In this document: positions 27,261 to 35,546 of the stretch, one piece after another
Numbering within the stretch: position 1 is the stretch's first letter
How the letters are laid out: each line of letters begins with the position of its first letter
NCBI RefSeq assembly: GCF_900104695.1
Contig: NZ_FNSW01000001.1
Location: 3,100,001-3,164,000 of the forward strand
DNA: 64,000 bases
Source: Paenibacillus sp. GP183
GTDB lineage: Bacteria > Bacillota > Bacilli > Paenibacillales > NBRC-103111
Reading direction: 5' to 3'
Notes under the pieces: generated by a model
What the model was told of the DNA's origin: nothing
Seen by the model: the letters and a program-made list of their open reading frames with translations, nothing else
Database searches by the model: none
Program-made: the position numbers and the translations under genes

Positions 27261-28151
27261 CTATTTGGATCTTGGCTGCCGACGGGCAAAGTCATCGGCA
27301 ATCTCATCGAATGTTGCCCACTCTATACCTTCATGGCCGTTGATATATTCAATGATACGTTCGAGCATCAGAAGCACCTGCGGACGGCCGCTTACATCCG
27401 GATGGACGGTCATTGCAAAAACCGCATAATCATGCTCACGGTACACCCAGTCGAATTGGTCGCGCCACATTTGCTCGATATCTCTCGGATTGACGAAGCC
27501 GTGGCTGTTCGGCGATGTCTTAATAAACATCATCGGCGGCAGATCATCTAAATACCAATTTGCCGGAATTTCGATTAGATCTGTTTCTTGCCCGCGAATC
27601 AGCGGTTTCATCCATTCCTCAGCCGATTTTTCATAATCGATATTCGTCCAGCTGTCGCCGACCCGCACATAGTATGGATGAAAATCGTTATGCATGAGGC
27701 TGTGATCGTACTTGATTCCGTGCTTCAGAAGCAGCTCGTTAGTCATATTTGAGAATTCCCACCAAGGAGCGACATAACCGGTCGGACGTTTTCCTGTAAC
27801 TTTTTGAATCACATCTATACATCTCAGAAGTACCGTTTCTTCTTGATGAGCAGTCATGGCTATAGGGTTTTCATGAGAGTACCCGTGAAGCCCGATTTCA
27901 TGTCCATCATCAACAACCATTTGAATCTGCTTCGGAAAAGTTTCGATCGAGTGTCCGGGAATAAACCAAGTGGTTTTCAAATTATATTTTTTAAAAAGCT
28001 GGAGCAGCCTGGGAACCCCTATTTCACCAGCAAACAGACCGCGGGAAATATCGTCAGGCGAGTCCTCGCCGCCATAAGATCCTAACCAACCGGCAACAGC
28101 ATCGACATCTACTCCGTAAGCAACAAAAATCTTTTTCTTACTCACCATCAT
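27261..28151 (-). CDS. Polysaccharide deacetylase-family amide hydrolase (PuuE/imidase-like)
   Basis: A 296-residue NodB-fold metal hydrolase. The first catalytic Asp lies in [11 protein letters not shown], and the zinc pair is HGYSHEN (HxxxH, about residues 93-97), followed by GYVAPWWEF. The overall layout matches the cytosolic PgdA/PuuE-allantoinase/cyclic-imide-hydrolase branch, which opens C-N bonds in small cyclic amides, rather than secreted peptidoglycan deacetylases. No signal peptide is seen. Clustered with amidases, it is most plausibly an imidase or similar ring-opening hydrolase; this is inference. Confidence 0.82.
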   Translation of the reverse strand: MMVSKKKIFVAYGVDVDAVAGWLGSYGGEDSPDDISRGLFAGEIGVPRLLQLFKKYNLKTTWFIPGHSIETFPKQIQMVVDDGHEIGLHGYSHENPIAMTAHQEETVLLRCIDVIQKVTGKRPTGYVAPWWEFSNMTNELLLKHGIKYDHSLMHNDFHPYYVRVGDSWTNIDYEKSAEEWMKPLIRGQETDLIEIPANWYLDDLPPMMFIKTSPNSHGFVNPRDIEQMWRDQFDWVYREHDYAVFAMTVHPDVSGRPQVLLMLERIIEYINGHEGIEWATFDEIADDFARRQPRSK

Positions 28152-28163
28152 TCCTCCTTATGC

Positions 28164-29732
28164 TCATTTTGCGTGCAATACAGGTTGAAACTTGCTGAAA
28201 TCCACCAATTCCTGAAAGGCATAAGCCGCTTGAAGGATCAAGCGATCCTGGAAGTGAGGGGCAATGAGCTGCATCCCGATCGGCAGCCCTTCCGACAATG
28301 CGCAAGGCACACTGATGGCGGGGTGGCCGGTATAATTGAACGTTAAGGTATTTCGGGTAAAAGCGGCGTTTCCGCCAGGTCCTCGGGAAAGAAAATGTTC
28401 CATTTCTTCCACGTAATTTCGAGCTTCCTCAAACTTCGGCGCTTTCGTCGGTTTGGTCGGGCAAACCAGGATATCGACCTCAGAGAATGCGTCATCGTAT
28501 GCTTTTCTTATTGTGCTGCGGACGTTTTGAGCTTTGGCATACAGACGACCATGGTAGCGCTCGTGCACATATTCGGCCAGCGTCATGCTGAGTTTAAAGC
28601 TAAGCGGCCATTCATGGCCATGGCTTTTCTTGAAGCGGCCAATCGTTGTGATCAGCGAAGTCGGATAATACGTAGCTGCAAATGCGCCGCCAAAATTAGT
28701 TTCGTACAAATATTTGGTACCCTCCAGCATGATTACAGAAGCCGGCATATAGGCATCGGTATGCATGGGAATCGAAACCCTCTTCACCTCGGCGCCGGCA
28801 AGACGCAGAACATCCAAAGCCGATAGAACGGCCTCTTCCACATCCTTATCCATACCTTCATAACCGAAACCTTCTTCTAAAATGCCGATTCTCAGGCCCT
28901 TAACGCCCCGATCCAATAATTCCGTATATTTCGGTATTTCCGGCATTACGGTTTGTCGCGGATCATAGCCGTCCGGCCCTGCCACGCATTGAAGCGTCGC
29001 GGCCACATCTTCAACCCGCCGCGCCATCGGGCCAAGGTAGTCCAGACTTGGATCGGCGCCGACAACACCCGTGTGAGGAACCAATCCGAATGTCGGTTTC
29101 ATACCGACAATGCCGCAATAATGGGCTGGATTGCGAACGGATCCACCCTGGTCCCCGCCGATCGATATATCCACATAACCGGCGGCTACTGCCGCCCCGG
29201 AGCCGGAGGAGGAGCCGCCGCTGACATAGTCCGGATGATGCGGGTTCGGAGTACGACCGAAGTCGCCAACACCGACCAAGCCGCCGCCGCTGGCTAAATC
29301 ATGCATGTTCAGCTTACCGGTAATGGTAGCTCCATGATCGAGCAGTCGAGTCACAATCGTCGCGTCGAAATCGGGAACATATCCGTCCATAAAGTGCGAA
29401 CCAAATGTAAGCGGGATGCCGGCTACGGCTATATGATCCTTTAAGGCGACGGTTTTTCCCTTGAGTATGCCCTCATCAGCACCCTCGATGCGGCATTTGC
29501 GAATGAACGCGTTATAAGGATCCTCTTCGGCGGAAGGACGATAACCGGGATCCCGGTTCAAGTAGCGCATCGGCAAGCGTTCTTCCTCGATCCGCATTTC
29601 GTAAAACTTATTTAATCCTTCCAGTGAGCTTACCATTCTTTCCTGAACCATCTGCGCTTCAGTACGGGTAAAATCAAAGCCGAGCTCCTTGCCAATCTCC
29701 AAGACTTCTTCCAATTCCGGAATTCTTAGCAT
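28164..29732 (-). CDS. Amidase-signature enzyme, enantioselective amidase-like
   Basis: A 522-residue amidase with the full Ser-cisSer-Lys triad: Lys in TVALKDHIAVAG (near residue 97), cis-Ser in SGGSSSGSGAAV (near 172) and nucleophile Ser in GGDQGGSVRNPA (near 196). The N-terminal extension of about 80 residues and the GGDQGGS variant are typical of enantioselective aromatic or aliphatic amide hydrolases such as those near nitrile hydratases. It cleaves an amide to acid plus ammonia. Eleven bases separate it from the upstream amidase. Confidence 0.9.
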   Translation of the reverse strand: MLRIPELEEVLEIGKELGFDFTRTEAQMVQERMVSSLEGLNKFYEMRIEEERLPMRYLNRDPGYRPSAEEDPYNAFIRKCRIEGADEGILKGKTVALKDHIAVAGIPLTFGSHFMDGYVPDFDATIVTRLLDHGATITGKLNMHDLASGGGLVGVGDFGRTPNPHHPDYVSGGSSSGSGAAVAAGYVDISIGGDQGGSVRNPAHYCGIVGMKPTFGLVPHTGVVGADPSLDYLGPMARRVEDVAATLQCVAGPDGYDPRQTVMPEIPKYTELLDRGVKGLRIGILEEGFGYEGMDKDVEEAVLSALDVLRLAGAEVKRVSIPMHTDAYMPASVIMLEGTKYLYETNFGGAFAATYYPTSLITTIGRFKKSHGHEWPLSFKLSMTLAEYVHERYHGRLYAKAQNVRSTIRKAYDDAFSEVDILVCPTKPTKAPKFEEARNYVEEMEHFLSRGPGGNAAFTRNTLTFNYTGHPAISVPCALSEGLPIGMQLIAPHFQDRLILQAAYAFQELVDFSKFQPVLHAK

Positions 29733-29743
29733 GATGTCATCTC

Positions 29744-31141
29744 CTAGATGGTCAGTTTTGTCAAAGCCGGTAAGCCGCTTTCTTGTTCATACGCATTCGC
29801 AAAACGGTAGACATTCGCTTCATCAAAGGGCTTTCCTATCAATTGGAAACCGATGGGCAAGCTTGATGCAGACAACCCGCAGGGAATCGAGATACTCGGA
29901 AATCCGTTTAAATTGGTCAGCCCTGTAAATCGCGTGAGGGCCGATCGGACTTGTTCCCGTTGTCCATTTATGTTTATTTCTCTTTGCTGCAGATCCGGCG
30001 GTAAAATGGCAATCGTGGGCGTTAGAATTACTTCAACCTCGGTTAATGCTTTATGAAATACATGTTTCGCAATCTCTCGGATCTGCAGTGCTTTTACATA
30101 TTCATAAGCCTTTGGCTCTAAGCCCAATAACAAACGTTCTCTAACTTCCTCTTCATACTGCTCCGGACAATCCCGAAGCATATTTTCGTGAAGTGCATAG
30201 GTCTCAGATCTAATAATAGTTTGATGGGCCATGCTGATTTCATCTAAACCCGGAATATCTATCGGCCGAATTTCTGCCCCTAAGCTTTTAAAAATCTCTA
30301 ATGCTTGATGGATTTGCGCTTCGATCTCCGTTTCCAATTTTTCAAAATAAAAGGACTTGGGAACACCGATAACACTTCCTTTTATCCCATGCTCCAGTAG
30401 TTTAGTGAAATCTTCGGCATCTGACTTAACGGAATAGGGATCTCTACTGTCATAACCTGATAATAAATTTAATAAAATGGCATTATCCTGAACGGTCCTT
30501 GTTATGGGCCCGATATGATCCAATGTCTGGCTAAGCGGATAAACCCCGAATTTACTTACCCTGCCGAAGGTAGGCTTCATGCCTACAACGCCGCAAGCTG
30601 CAGAGGGAATACGAATGGAACCCCCCGTATCCGAACCTATAGCGCCGTAACACAATGCCGAAGCAACCGCCGCGGCTGAACCGCTGCTTGATCCCCCGGT
30701 CATTTTCGATGTGTTGTGAGGATTTCTCACAGGCCCGAAAAAGGATCGGTCTCCCGTTGGCCCATACGCAAATTGGTGAGTATTTTGTTTCCCTATAATG
30801 ATCGCGCCGGCTTGTTTCAATCTTTCCACCACAGACGCATCATGATCTGGAACAAAATCCTTGAAGATCGCCGACCCCATCGTTGTTTTTATGTCTTTTG
30901 TATAGATGAGGTCTTTAATTCCAATCGGAACGCCGTGAAGCGGTCCTTTCCAGCTTCCAGCTGCTATTTCCTTTTCGGCCTCTAGCGCAAGTTCTTTCGC
31001 TTCTTCAACTAATACGGTTACGTAACAATTTATTATTGGATTTATCGCTTCGATCCGTTTAAGCAGTCTGTTTGTTACTTCCACCGGAGAAATCATTTTT
31101 TTTCGGATCGCGTTGGATAGTGTGGATAAACTCCAATTCAA
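29744..31141 (-). CDS. Amidase-signature enzyme, first gene of module A
   Basis: An amidase of about 465 residues, GatA/AtzF-like. The triad is visible: Lys in IGIKDLIYTKD, cis-Ser in MTGGSSSGSAAA and nucleophile Ser in GSDTGGSIRIPS. The TTG start at 31141 is chosen because GAGGGAG lies five bases before it and the protein then begins NWSLSTLSNAIRKK, the usual amidase start. An in-frame ATG at 31201 directly abuts a poor AAGAG site and would add 20 atypical residues. The operator-bearing promoter is at 31244-31272. It differs from the next amidase and is not a recent copy. Confidence 0.88.
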   Translation of the reverse strand: MNWSLSTLSNAIRKKMISPVEVTNRLLKRIEAINPIINCYVTVLVEEAKELALEAEKEIAAGSWKGPLHGVPIGIKDLIYTKDIKTTMGSAIFKDFVPDHDASVVERLKQAGAIIIGKQNTHQFAYGPTGDRSFFGPVRNPHNTSKMTGGSSSGSAAAVASALCYGAIGSDTGGSIRIPSAACGVVGMKPTFGRVSKFGVYPLSQTLDHIGPITRTVQDNAILLNLLSGYDSRDPYSVKSDAEDFTKLLEHGIKGSVIGVPKSFYFEKLETEIEAQIHQALEIFKSLGAEIRPIDIPGLDEISMAHQTIIRSETYALHENMLRDCPEQYEEEVRERLLLGLEPKAYEYVKALQIREIAKHVFHKALTEVEVILTPTIAILPPDLQQREININGQREQVRSALTRFTGLTNLNGFPSISIPCGLSASSLPIGFQLIGKPFDEANVYRFANAYEQESGLPALTKLTI

Positions 31142-31243
31142 TATATCTCCCTCTGGAGTCAAAACGACTTCACCCTCTCCAACAATCAAGTCTTCATTCA
31201 TCTCTTGAAAATTTAGTATTTATCATCATAAATTCTTAAAAAA

Positions 31244-31272
31244 ATTGTACATAATGCATACATTGATGTCAA
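31244..31272 (-). promoter_or_regulatory. Module A promoter with operator in spacer
   Basis: On the minus strand, -35 TTGACA (31272-31267), a 17-bp spacer and -10 TACAAT (31249-31244). The spacer contains the 12-bp operator-like site at 31253-31264, read as AATGTATGCATT on this strand. The arrangement matches the promoter of module B base for base in its key parts. Confidence 0.8.
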
Positions 31273-31316
31273 CATTTATTTCATTCCATGTTTGCTTTGG
31301 ATTAATTAACCTTAGT

Positions 31317-31328
31317 AATGCATACATT
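31317..31328. promoter_or_regulatory. Operator-like site, second copy
   Basis: AATGCATACATT again. With its flank (ATTGATGT then AACATT) it repeats the site at 31253-31264 exactly 64 bp away. The minus-strand -35 here is TTTACA but no -10 follows, so it looks like a duplicated or auxiliary operator. Confidence 0.6.
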
Positions 31329-31464
31329 GATGTAAACATTATTTCCATCATTTACTGATTAAGATTAGGATGACCTCTTAAGCCCTCGCTGATTCAGAAA
31401 ATTCATCACTTCGTTCTAAAGCAATTCACCAAAAAAAACATCATAAATCTAAGCAAATTGTGAA

Positions 31465-31476
31465 ATCGCATACATT
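31465..31476. promoter_or_regulatory. Degenerate operator-like site
   Basis: ATCGCATACATT, matching the locus operator at ten of twelve positions. Its counterpart in arm 2, near 35226-35237, is also degenerate (ATGCATGCACTA). Confidence 0.4.
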
Positions 31477-31518
31477 CAAGCTTATCCGCTATATAATATT
31501 GATTGTTTTCTCTTTTAA

Positions 31519-31547
31519 AGATATAACAATGTATGCATTATAGTCAA
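31519..31547 (-). promoter_or_regulatory. Operator-like site within a weaker minus-strand promoter
   Basis: On the minus strand TTGACT (31547-31542), 17 bp, then ATATCT (31524-31519), with an operator-like site at 31528-31539 (AATGTATGCATT on the plus strand) inside the spacer. The -10 is weak, so this may be a secondary promoter for module A or only an operator. Confidence 0.45.
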
Positions 31548-31625
31548 GACATTATACATGAAGGTACTTAAATACTTCTAATTTACAACAGATGTGAGCA
31601 AACTATAAAGAAAAGACAAAAATCA

Positions 31626-31655
31626 TTGACAATAACGTATGCATTGTTTAATAAT
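31626..31655 (+). promoter_or_regulatory. Promoter with operator for dehydrogenase copy 1
   Basis: TTGACA (31626-31631), 17 bp, then TAATAA (31649-31654; the next base makes TAATAAT). The spacer holds AACGTATGCATT at 31634-31645. The start codon follows 46 bp later. Confidence 0.75.
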
Positions 31656-31700
31656 TGTTTAAGAATTAAATTACCCCAAACATTCTCAGGAGGCTGAATA

Positions 31701-32804
31701 ATGAGCGAACAACGTAAATTCAAAATTGCCATCATACCTGGTGATGGAATTGGAACAGAAGTGATTCAAGAAGGACAGCGTGTTTTGGAGCATATTGCCG
31801 AATTGTCGGGAGGTAAGCTTTCTTTTGAATTTGACTCCTTCCCTTGGGGTTGCGAATATTACATGAAACACGGACGGATGATGGCTGCAGACGGTTTGGA
31901 GCAGCTTAAAGGATATGATGCCATTTATTTCGGTGCCGTTGGCTGGAAAGATGTTCCTGACCACATAAGTCTATGGGGATTGAGACTCGCGATCACTCAG
32001 GGATTCGATCAATGGGCAAATATCCGGCCTGTTCGTTTCTTGCCAGGAGTCGAGAGCAAGCTGAATCACCCGAATGTCCAATCGCTAGATTGGATCTTGA
32101 TTCGCGAGAATTCTGAAGGCGAATATGCCGGTTTTGGCGGACGCAACTTCAATGGACGAGGCCCAGGGAAAGAAGTGGCTGTTCAATCGTCGGTATTCAC
32201 GGAGGAAGGCTGCCAACGGATTATCCGCTACGCTTTTGAAATTGCTCGCACTCGCAAGAGAAAGAAAGTGACCAGCGCAACGAAAAGCAACGCGCAGCAA
32301 TATGGCATGGTGCTTTGGGATGAAGTGTTTGCCCGCGTGAGCAAGGAGTATCCCGATGTTGAAACCGAACAGTGGCTCGTCGACGCCATGGCAGCCCGGT
32401 TTGTGCTCAAACCGGAAACGTTGGAAGTCGTTGTCGGATCTAACCTGATTGCGGACATTTTGTCCGATTTGGGAAGTGCATTAGCGGGAAGCTTAGGAAT
32501 TGCAGCCAGTGCCAATCTCAATCCGGAGGGTCGTTTCCCAAGTATGTTTGAGCCGGTTCATGGATCTGCTCCGGATATTGCCGGACAAGGAATTGCCAAT
32601 CCAATCGGAACTATTGCCAGCGGAGCCTTAATGCTGAAACATTTTGGTCTTCTGAAGGAAGCTGAGCTAGTGGAGCGCGCGATTGAGGAAACCACTCGTC
32701 AAGGAAATTTAACGATTGATCTAGGCGGGACTTGCAATACTCGTGAAATAACGGATGCCATTCTCGCGAATTTGGACAAATTAGTTGCGAAGGTACATGG
32801 ATAA
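31701..32804 (+). CDS. Tartrate/D-malate dehydrogenase-type enzyme, copy 1
   Basis: A 367-residue NAD-dependent beta-decarboxylating dehydrogenase of the isopropylmalate/isocitrate family, closest in pattern to tartrate dehydrogenase/D-malate dehydrogenase (YeaU/TtuC/DmlA). Visible are IAIIPGDGIGTEV at the N terminus, NIRPVRFLPGV and LDWILIRENSEGEYAG for substrate and metal, the catalytic Lys in SATKSNAQ and MFEPVHGSAPDIAGQG. It oxidises and decarboxylates a 2-hydroxy dicarboxylate in the cytosol. AGGAGG precedes the ATG. It ends AKLVAK-like, six residues longer than copy 2. Confidence 0.9.
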   Translation: MSEQRKFKIAIIPGDGIGTEVIQEGQRVLEHIAELSGGKLSFEFDSFPWGCEYYMKHGRMMAADGLEQLKGYDAIYFGAVGWKDVPDHISLWGLRLAITQGFDQWANIRPVRFLPGVESKLNHPNVQSLDWILIRENSEGEYAGFGGRNFNGRGPGKEVAVQSSVFTEEGCQRIIRYAFEIARTRKRKKVTSATKSNAQQYGMVLWDEVFARVSKEYPDVETEQWLVDAMAARFVLKPETLEVVVGSNLIADILSDLGSALAGSLGIAASANLNPEGRFPSMFEPVHGSAPDIAGQGIANPIGTIASGALMLKHFGLLKEAELVERAIEETTRQGNLTIDLGGTCNTREITDAILANLDKLVAKVHG

Positions 32805-32980
32805 ACGGCTGCGCCGTCCATAATGACGAGCGCGTTTGTCAAGGTTGATGCGAAGCAAGATAAGTTTGGAAAAACTTATACTTTCTGATCAACTGAGATA
32901 AACCTCTATTGAGGTCTTTCGAAGATGAGTGACTGCGTTTAAAGGTAGGTTTATTCGCCAATAAGAAGGCAACAAATAAA
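32805..32980. other. Intergenic stretch with small hairpins only
   Basis: No gene is seen here. ACCTC-TATT-GAGGT near 32911-32924 and AAGTTTGGAAAAACTT near 32863-32878 can fold, but neither is followed by a T-run. Confidence 0.4.
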
Positions 32981-33030
32981 AAAACAAGGCTGTAGTTGAT
33001 TTCTATTAGAAATCTCTACAGTCTTGTTTT
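32981..33030. terminator. Bidirectional terminator between dehydrogenase 1 and GntR 1
   Basis: A 15-bp stem: AAAACAAGGCTGTAG (32981-32995) with CTACAGTCTTGTTTT (33016-33030), one G-T pair. The A/T-rich ends give a T-run in both directions. The genes on both sides converge onto it. Confidence 0.8.
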
Positions 33031-33035
33031 GTGTT

Positions 33036-33788
33036 TTATTTTGCAGGGATTGTTCGAAGTGCCTCTAAAATTTCGATATGGGCTCTGTGTCTATGAGACT
33101 TCAGCATTGTTTGTACAGCTTCAGGGTCTGCGGCTCTCATAATGGCTAGAATAGCTGTATGTTCCGTGATAGAACGGGTTGGTTTAGGCCTATACTTAAT
33201 GGTAAATAATCTAGCACGATAAAGTTGATCCGATTGATTATCCATAATCCCTCTTAGACGAGGATTTTCAGCCAAGTCTACTATGTAGCTATGAAATTGA
33301 TCGTCCAAATCTGTCCATGCTATAAGATCATCATTCTCTAGCGCCTTTTTTTGCTCCCGAATCAGGAACTCCAGGTGATTGAGCTGCTCGGAATTGGCAC
33401 GACCTGTGGCCAGCCTTCCAGCAACGCCGTCCAGCACTTCTACAACCTCATAGATTTGTTGGAGGTCTTCCGCCACGATGGGTGACACGATAAAACCGCG
33501 ACGGGGGATGAGACGAATCCAGCCCTCCATCTCTAATCGGACGAGAGCTTCATGTACAGGCGTCCTGCTCATGCCCAATATTTCTGCTATTTCTCTCTCT
33601 AAAACCGTTTGCCCGGGCGGAAGCTGCAGATGCAAGATGATATGTCGAACGGCTAGATAAGCTCGCTGGGGCAACCGTGTTTCTCCGCTGCTATCCAAAG
33701 CAGATAGGAATGACTGAACGTAAAGAGAGAGCGAACGGGACACTCGTTCTTGATTATTGTCATCTGCGTAGGAATCTTGATTGCTCAT
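33036..33788 (-). CDS. GntR-family (FadR/FCD) regulator, copy 1
   Basis: A 250-residue regulator: N-terminal winged helix (about residues 40-105, EREIAEILGMSRTPVHEALV) and an all-helical FCD ligand domain with the metal-site residues DDQFH and H in ITEHTAI and HRHRAH. The family senses small carboxylates. In the recognition helix this copy has VHEAL where GntR proteins and copy 2 have VREAL; the Arg normally touches DNA. It sits inside the inverted duplication, convergent with dehydrogenase 1 and downstream of dehydrogenase 2. It is about 90 percent identical to copy 2 by manual count. Confidence 0.92.
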   Translation of the reverse strand: MSNQDSYADDNNQERVSRSLSLYVQSFLSALDSSGETRLPQRAYLAVRHIILHLQLPPGQTVLEREIAEILGMSRTPVHEALVRLEMEGWIRLIPRRGFIVSPIVAEDLQQIYEVVEVLDGVAGRLATGRANSEQLNHLEFLIREQKKALENDDLIAWTDLDDQFHSYIVDLAENPRLRGIMDNQSDQLYRARLFTIKYRPKPTRSITEHTAILAIMRAADPEAVQTMLKSHRHRAHIEILEALRTIPAK

Positions 33789-33839
33789 GAATTAGCTGCA
33801 CATCCCGAGAATGATTGATTTTTAGTTAAATAGCAAGAA

Positions 33840-33868
33840 ATACTAACAAAATTGCGGTTGTGGTGCAA
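33840..33868 (-). promoter_or_regulatory. Promoter of GntR copy 1
   Basis: Minus strand TTGCAC (33868-33863), 17 bp, TAGTAT (33845-33840). The upstream region is homologous to that of copy 2, with a weaker -10. The locus operator motif is not present here. Confidence 0.6.
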
Positions 33869-33883
33869 ATCTTCCACGGATTG

Positions 33884-34969
33884 TTATAATTTATCCAAAT
33901 TCGCAAGGATGGCATCCGTTATTTCACGAGTATTGCAGGACCCGCCCAAGTCTAGTGTTAACTTTCCTTGACGAGTGGTTTCCTCAATCGCGCGCTCCAC
34001 TAGCTCAGCTTCCTTCTGAAGACCAAAATGTTTCAGCATTAAGGCTCCGCTGGCAATAGTTCCGATTGGATTGGCAATTCCTTGTCCGGCAATATCCGGA
34101 GCAGATCCATGAACCGGCTCAAACATACTTGGGAACCGACCCTCCGGATTGAGATTGGCACTGGCTGCAATTCCTAAGCTTCCCGCTAATGCACTTCCCA
34201 AATCGGATAAAATGTCCGCAATCAGGTTAGATCCAACAACGACTTCCAACGTTTCCGGTCTGAGCACAAACCGGGCTGCCATGGCGTCGACAAGCCATTG
34301 TTCGGTTTCAACATCGGGATACTCCTTGCTCACGCGGGCAAACACTTCATCCCAAAGAACCATACCATATTGCTGTGCGTTGCTTTTCGTTGCGCTGGTC
34401 ACTTTCTTTCTCTTGCGAGTGCGAGCAATTTCAAAAGCGTAGCGGATAATCCGTTCGCAGCCTTCCTCCGTAAATACCGATGATTGAACAGCCACTTCTT
34501 TCCCTGGGCCTCGTCCATTGAAGTTGCGTCCGCCAAAACCGGCATATTCGCCTTCAGAATTCTCGCGAATCAAGATCCAATCTAGCGATTGGACATTCGG
34601 GTGATTCAGCTTGCTCTCGACTCCTGGCAAGAAACGAACAGGCCGGATATTTGCCCATTGATCGAATCCCTGAGTGATCGCGAGTCTCAATCCCCATAGA
34701 CTTATGTGGTCAGGAACATCTTTCCAGCCAACGGCACCGAAATAAATGGCATCATATCCTTTAAGCTGCTCCAAACCGTCTGCAGCCATCATCCGTCCGT
34801 GTTTCATGTAATATTCGCAACCCCAAGGGAAGGAGTCAAATTCAAAAAAAAGCTTACCTCCCGACAATTCGGCAATATGCTCCAAAACACGCTGTCCTTC
34901 TTGAATCACTTCTGTTCCAATTCCATCACCAGGTATGATGGCAATTTTGAATTTACGATGTTCACTCAT
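33884..34969 (-). CDS. Tartrate/D-malate dehydrogenase-type enzyme, copy 2
   Basis: A 361-residue near-twin of copy 1 on the opposite strand; I count about eight substitutions over 361 aligned residues, none in the visible catalytic motifs (SATKSNAQ, FEPVHGSAPDIAGQG, LIRENSEGEYAG). It stops six codons earlier, at LDKL, exactly where similarity with copy 1 ends and the upstream region of GntR 1 begins. It should have the same reaction as copy 1. The AGGAGGCTGAATA leader before ATG is shared. It may be cotranscribed with GntR 1, 95 bp downstream. Confidence 0.9.
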   Translation of the reverse strand: MSEHRKFKIAIIPGDGIGTEVIQEGQRVLEHIAELSGGKLFFEFDSFPWGCEYYMKHGRMMAADGLEQLKGYDAIYFGAVGWKDVPDHISLWGLRLAITQGFDQWANIRPVRFLPGVESKLNHPNVQSLDWILIRENSEGEYAGFGGRNFNGRGPGKEVAVQSSVFTEEGCERIIRYAFEIARTRKRKKVTSATKSNAQQYGMVLWDEVFARVSKEYPDVETEQWLVDAMAARFVLRPETLEVVVGSNLIADILSDLGSALAGSLGIAASANLNPEGRFPSMFEPVHGSAPDIAGQGIANPIGTIASGALMLKHFGLQKEAELVERAIEETTRQGKLTLDLGGSCNTREITDAILANLDKL

Positions 34970-35017
34970 TATTCAGCCTCCTACCATCTTGTAAGCTTTT
35001 ATGTCATGCTAAAGCCA

Positions 35018-35046
35018 TTATTAAACAATGTATACGTTACTGTCAA
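35018..35046 (-). promoter_or_regulatory. Promoter with operator for dehydrogenase copy 2
   Basis: Minus strand TTGACA (35046-35041), 17 bp, TAATAA (35023-35018), with the operator-like site at 35027-35038 (AACGTATACATT on this strand) in the spacer. It corresponds to the promoter of copy 1. Confidence 0.75.
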
Positions 35047-35156
35047 TATTTTTTGTAGTTTCATAAGCGCATTCAATATCAATCAAATCTAGCAAGATTA
35101 AATCAAAATCAGCGATCAAAAGGTAAAATGAATATCAACTAGGACATCTTAATTAT

Positions 35157-35168
35157 AACGTATACATT
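35157..35168. promoter_or_regulatory. Operator-like site in arm 2
   Basis: AACGTATACATT, an eleven-of-twelve match to the perfect palindrome AATGTATACATT. It is the counterpart of the arm 1 site at 31528-31539. Confidence 0.6.
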
Positions 35169-35282
35169 AGTTTGTGTTTTTAAAAGAAAACAAACAGTTT
35201 TTAAGATTTAAAATCGCTTTCTTTTATGCATGCACTATCACAATTTGCTTAGAAGCGAAACATTGACCGAACTAATCCTGAC

Positions 35283-35432
35283 ATGGACATGATCTTGTTA
35301 AGTACTGGAAATACAGGCTTTTATGCTCAAGGAAGCGATGACTATATAGACGATGACAAGAAGCCACAGGCTATTGCTGCCAAAATACCAGTGCCTCGAA
35401 TTTGGCAAACCAAGCTTGAGCACTCTAGGTGA
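35283..35432 (+). other. Short coding-like fragment, unidentified
   Basis: An open stretch of 49 codons (opening DMILLSTGNTGFYAQGSDDY, later AAKIPVPRIWQTKLE) has protein-like composition but no ribosome site. It falls in the part of arm 2 that arm 1 lacks. It may be a remnant of a lost gene; I do not recognise the family. Confidence 0.3.
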
Positions 35433-35546
35433 CATTAAAGAATTATTGAATACCTAATTTATGGATTACAACATCAATAAAAATTAAACATTTGATGAAA
35501 TAAATGTTGACATTAGTGCATGAATCGACAAATGATGAAATATATG

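Larger units (their letters stand above)
31244..32791 (+). repeat. Inverted duplication, arm 1
   Basis: This stretch (upstream region plus dehydrogenase gene) recurs in opposite orientation at 33897-35575. The coding part is nearly identical; the upstream part has diverged but keeps the order of operators and landmarks such as CACAATTTGCTTA. The two arms face each other across a GntR gene. Similarity ends at the dehydrogenase codon for Leu 361. Confidence 0.85.

Noticed and set aside
32805-33035. Insertion-sequence remnant between dehydrogenase 1 and GntR 1
   Set aside because: No transposase-like reading frame or terminal repeats; the region contains only small hairpins and a terminator.
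33000-33890. Dedicated invertible segment (site-specific phase switch)
   Set aside because: No recombinase gene or short crossover sites are present; any inversion would depend on general recombination between the long arms.
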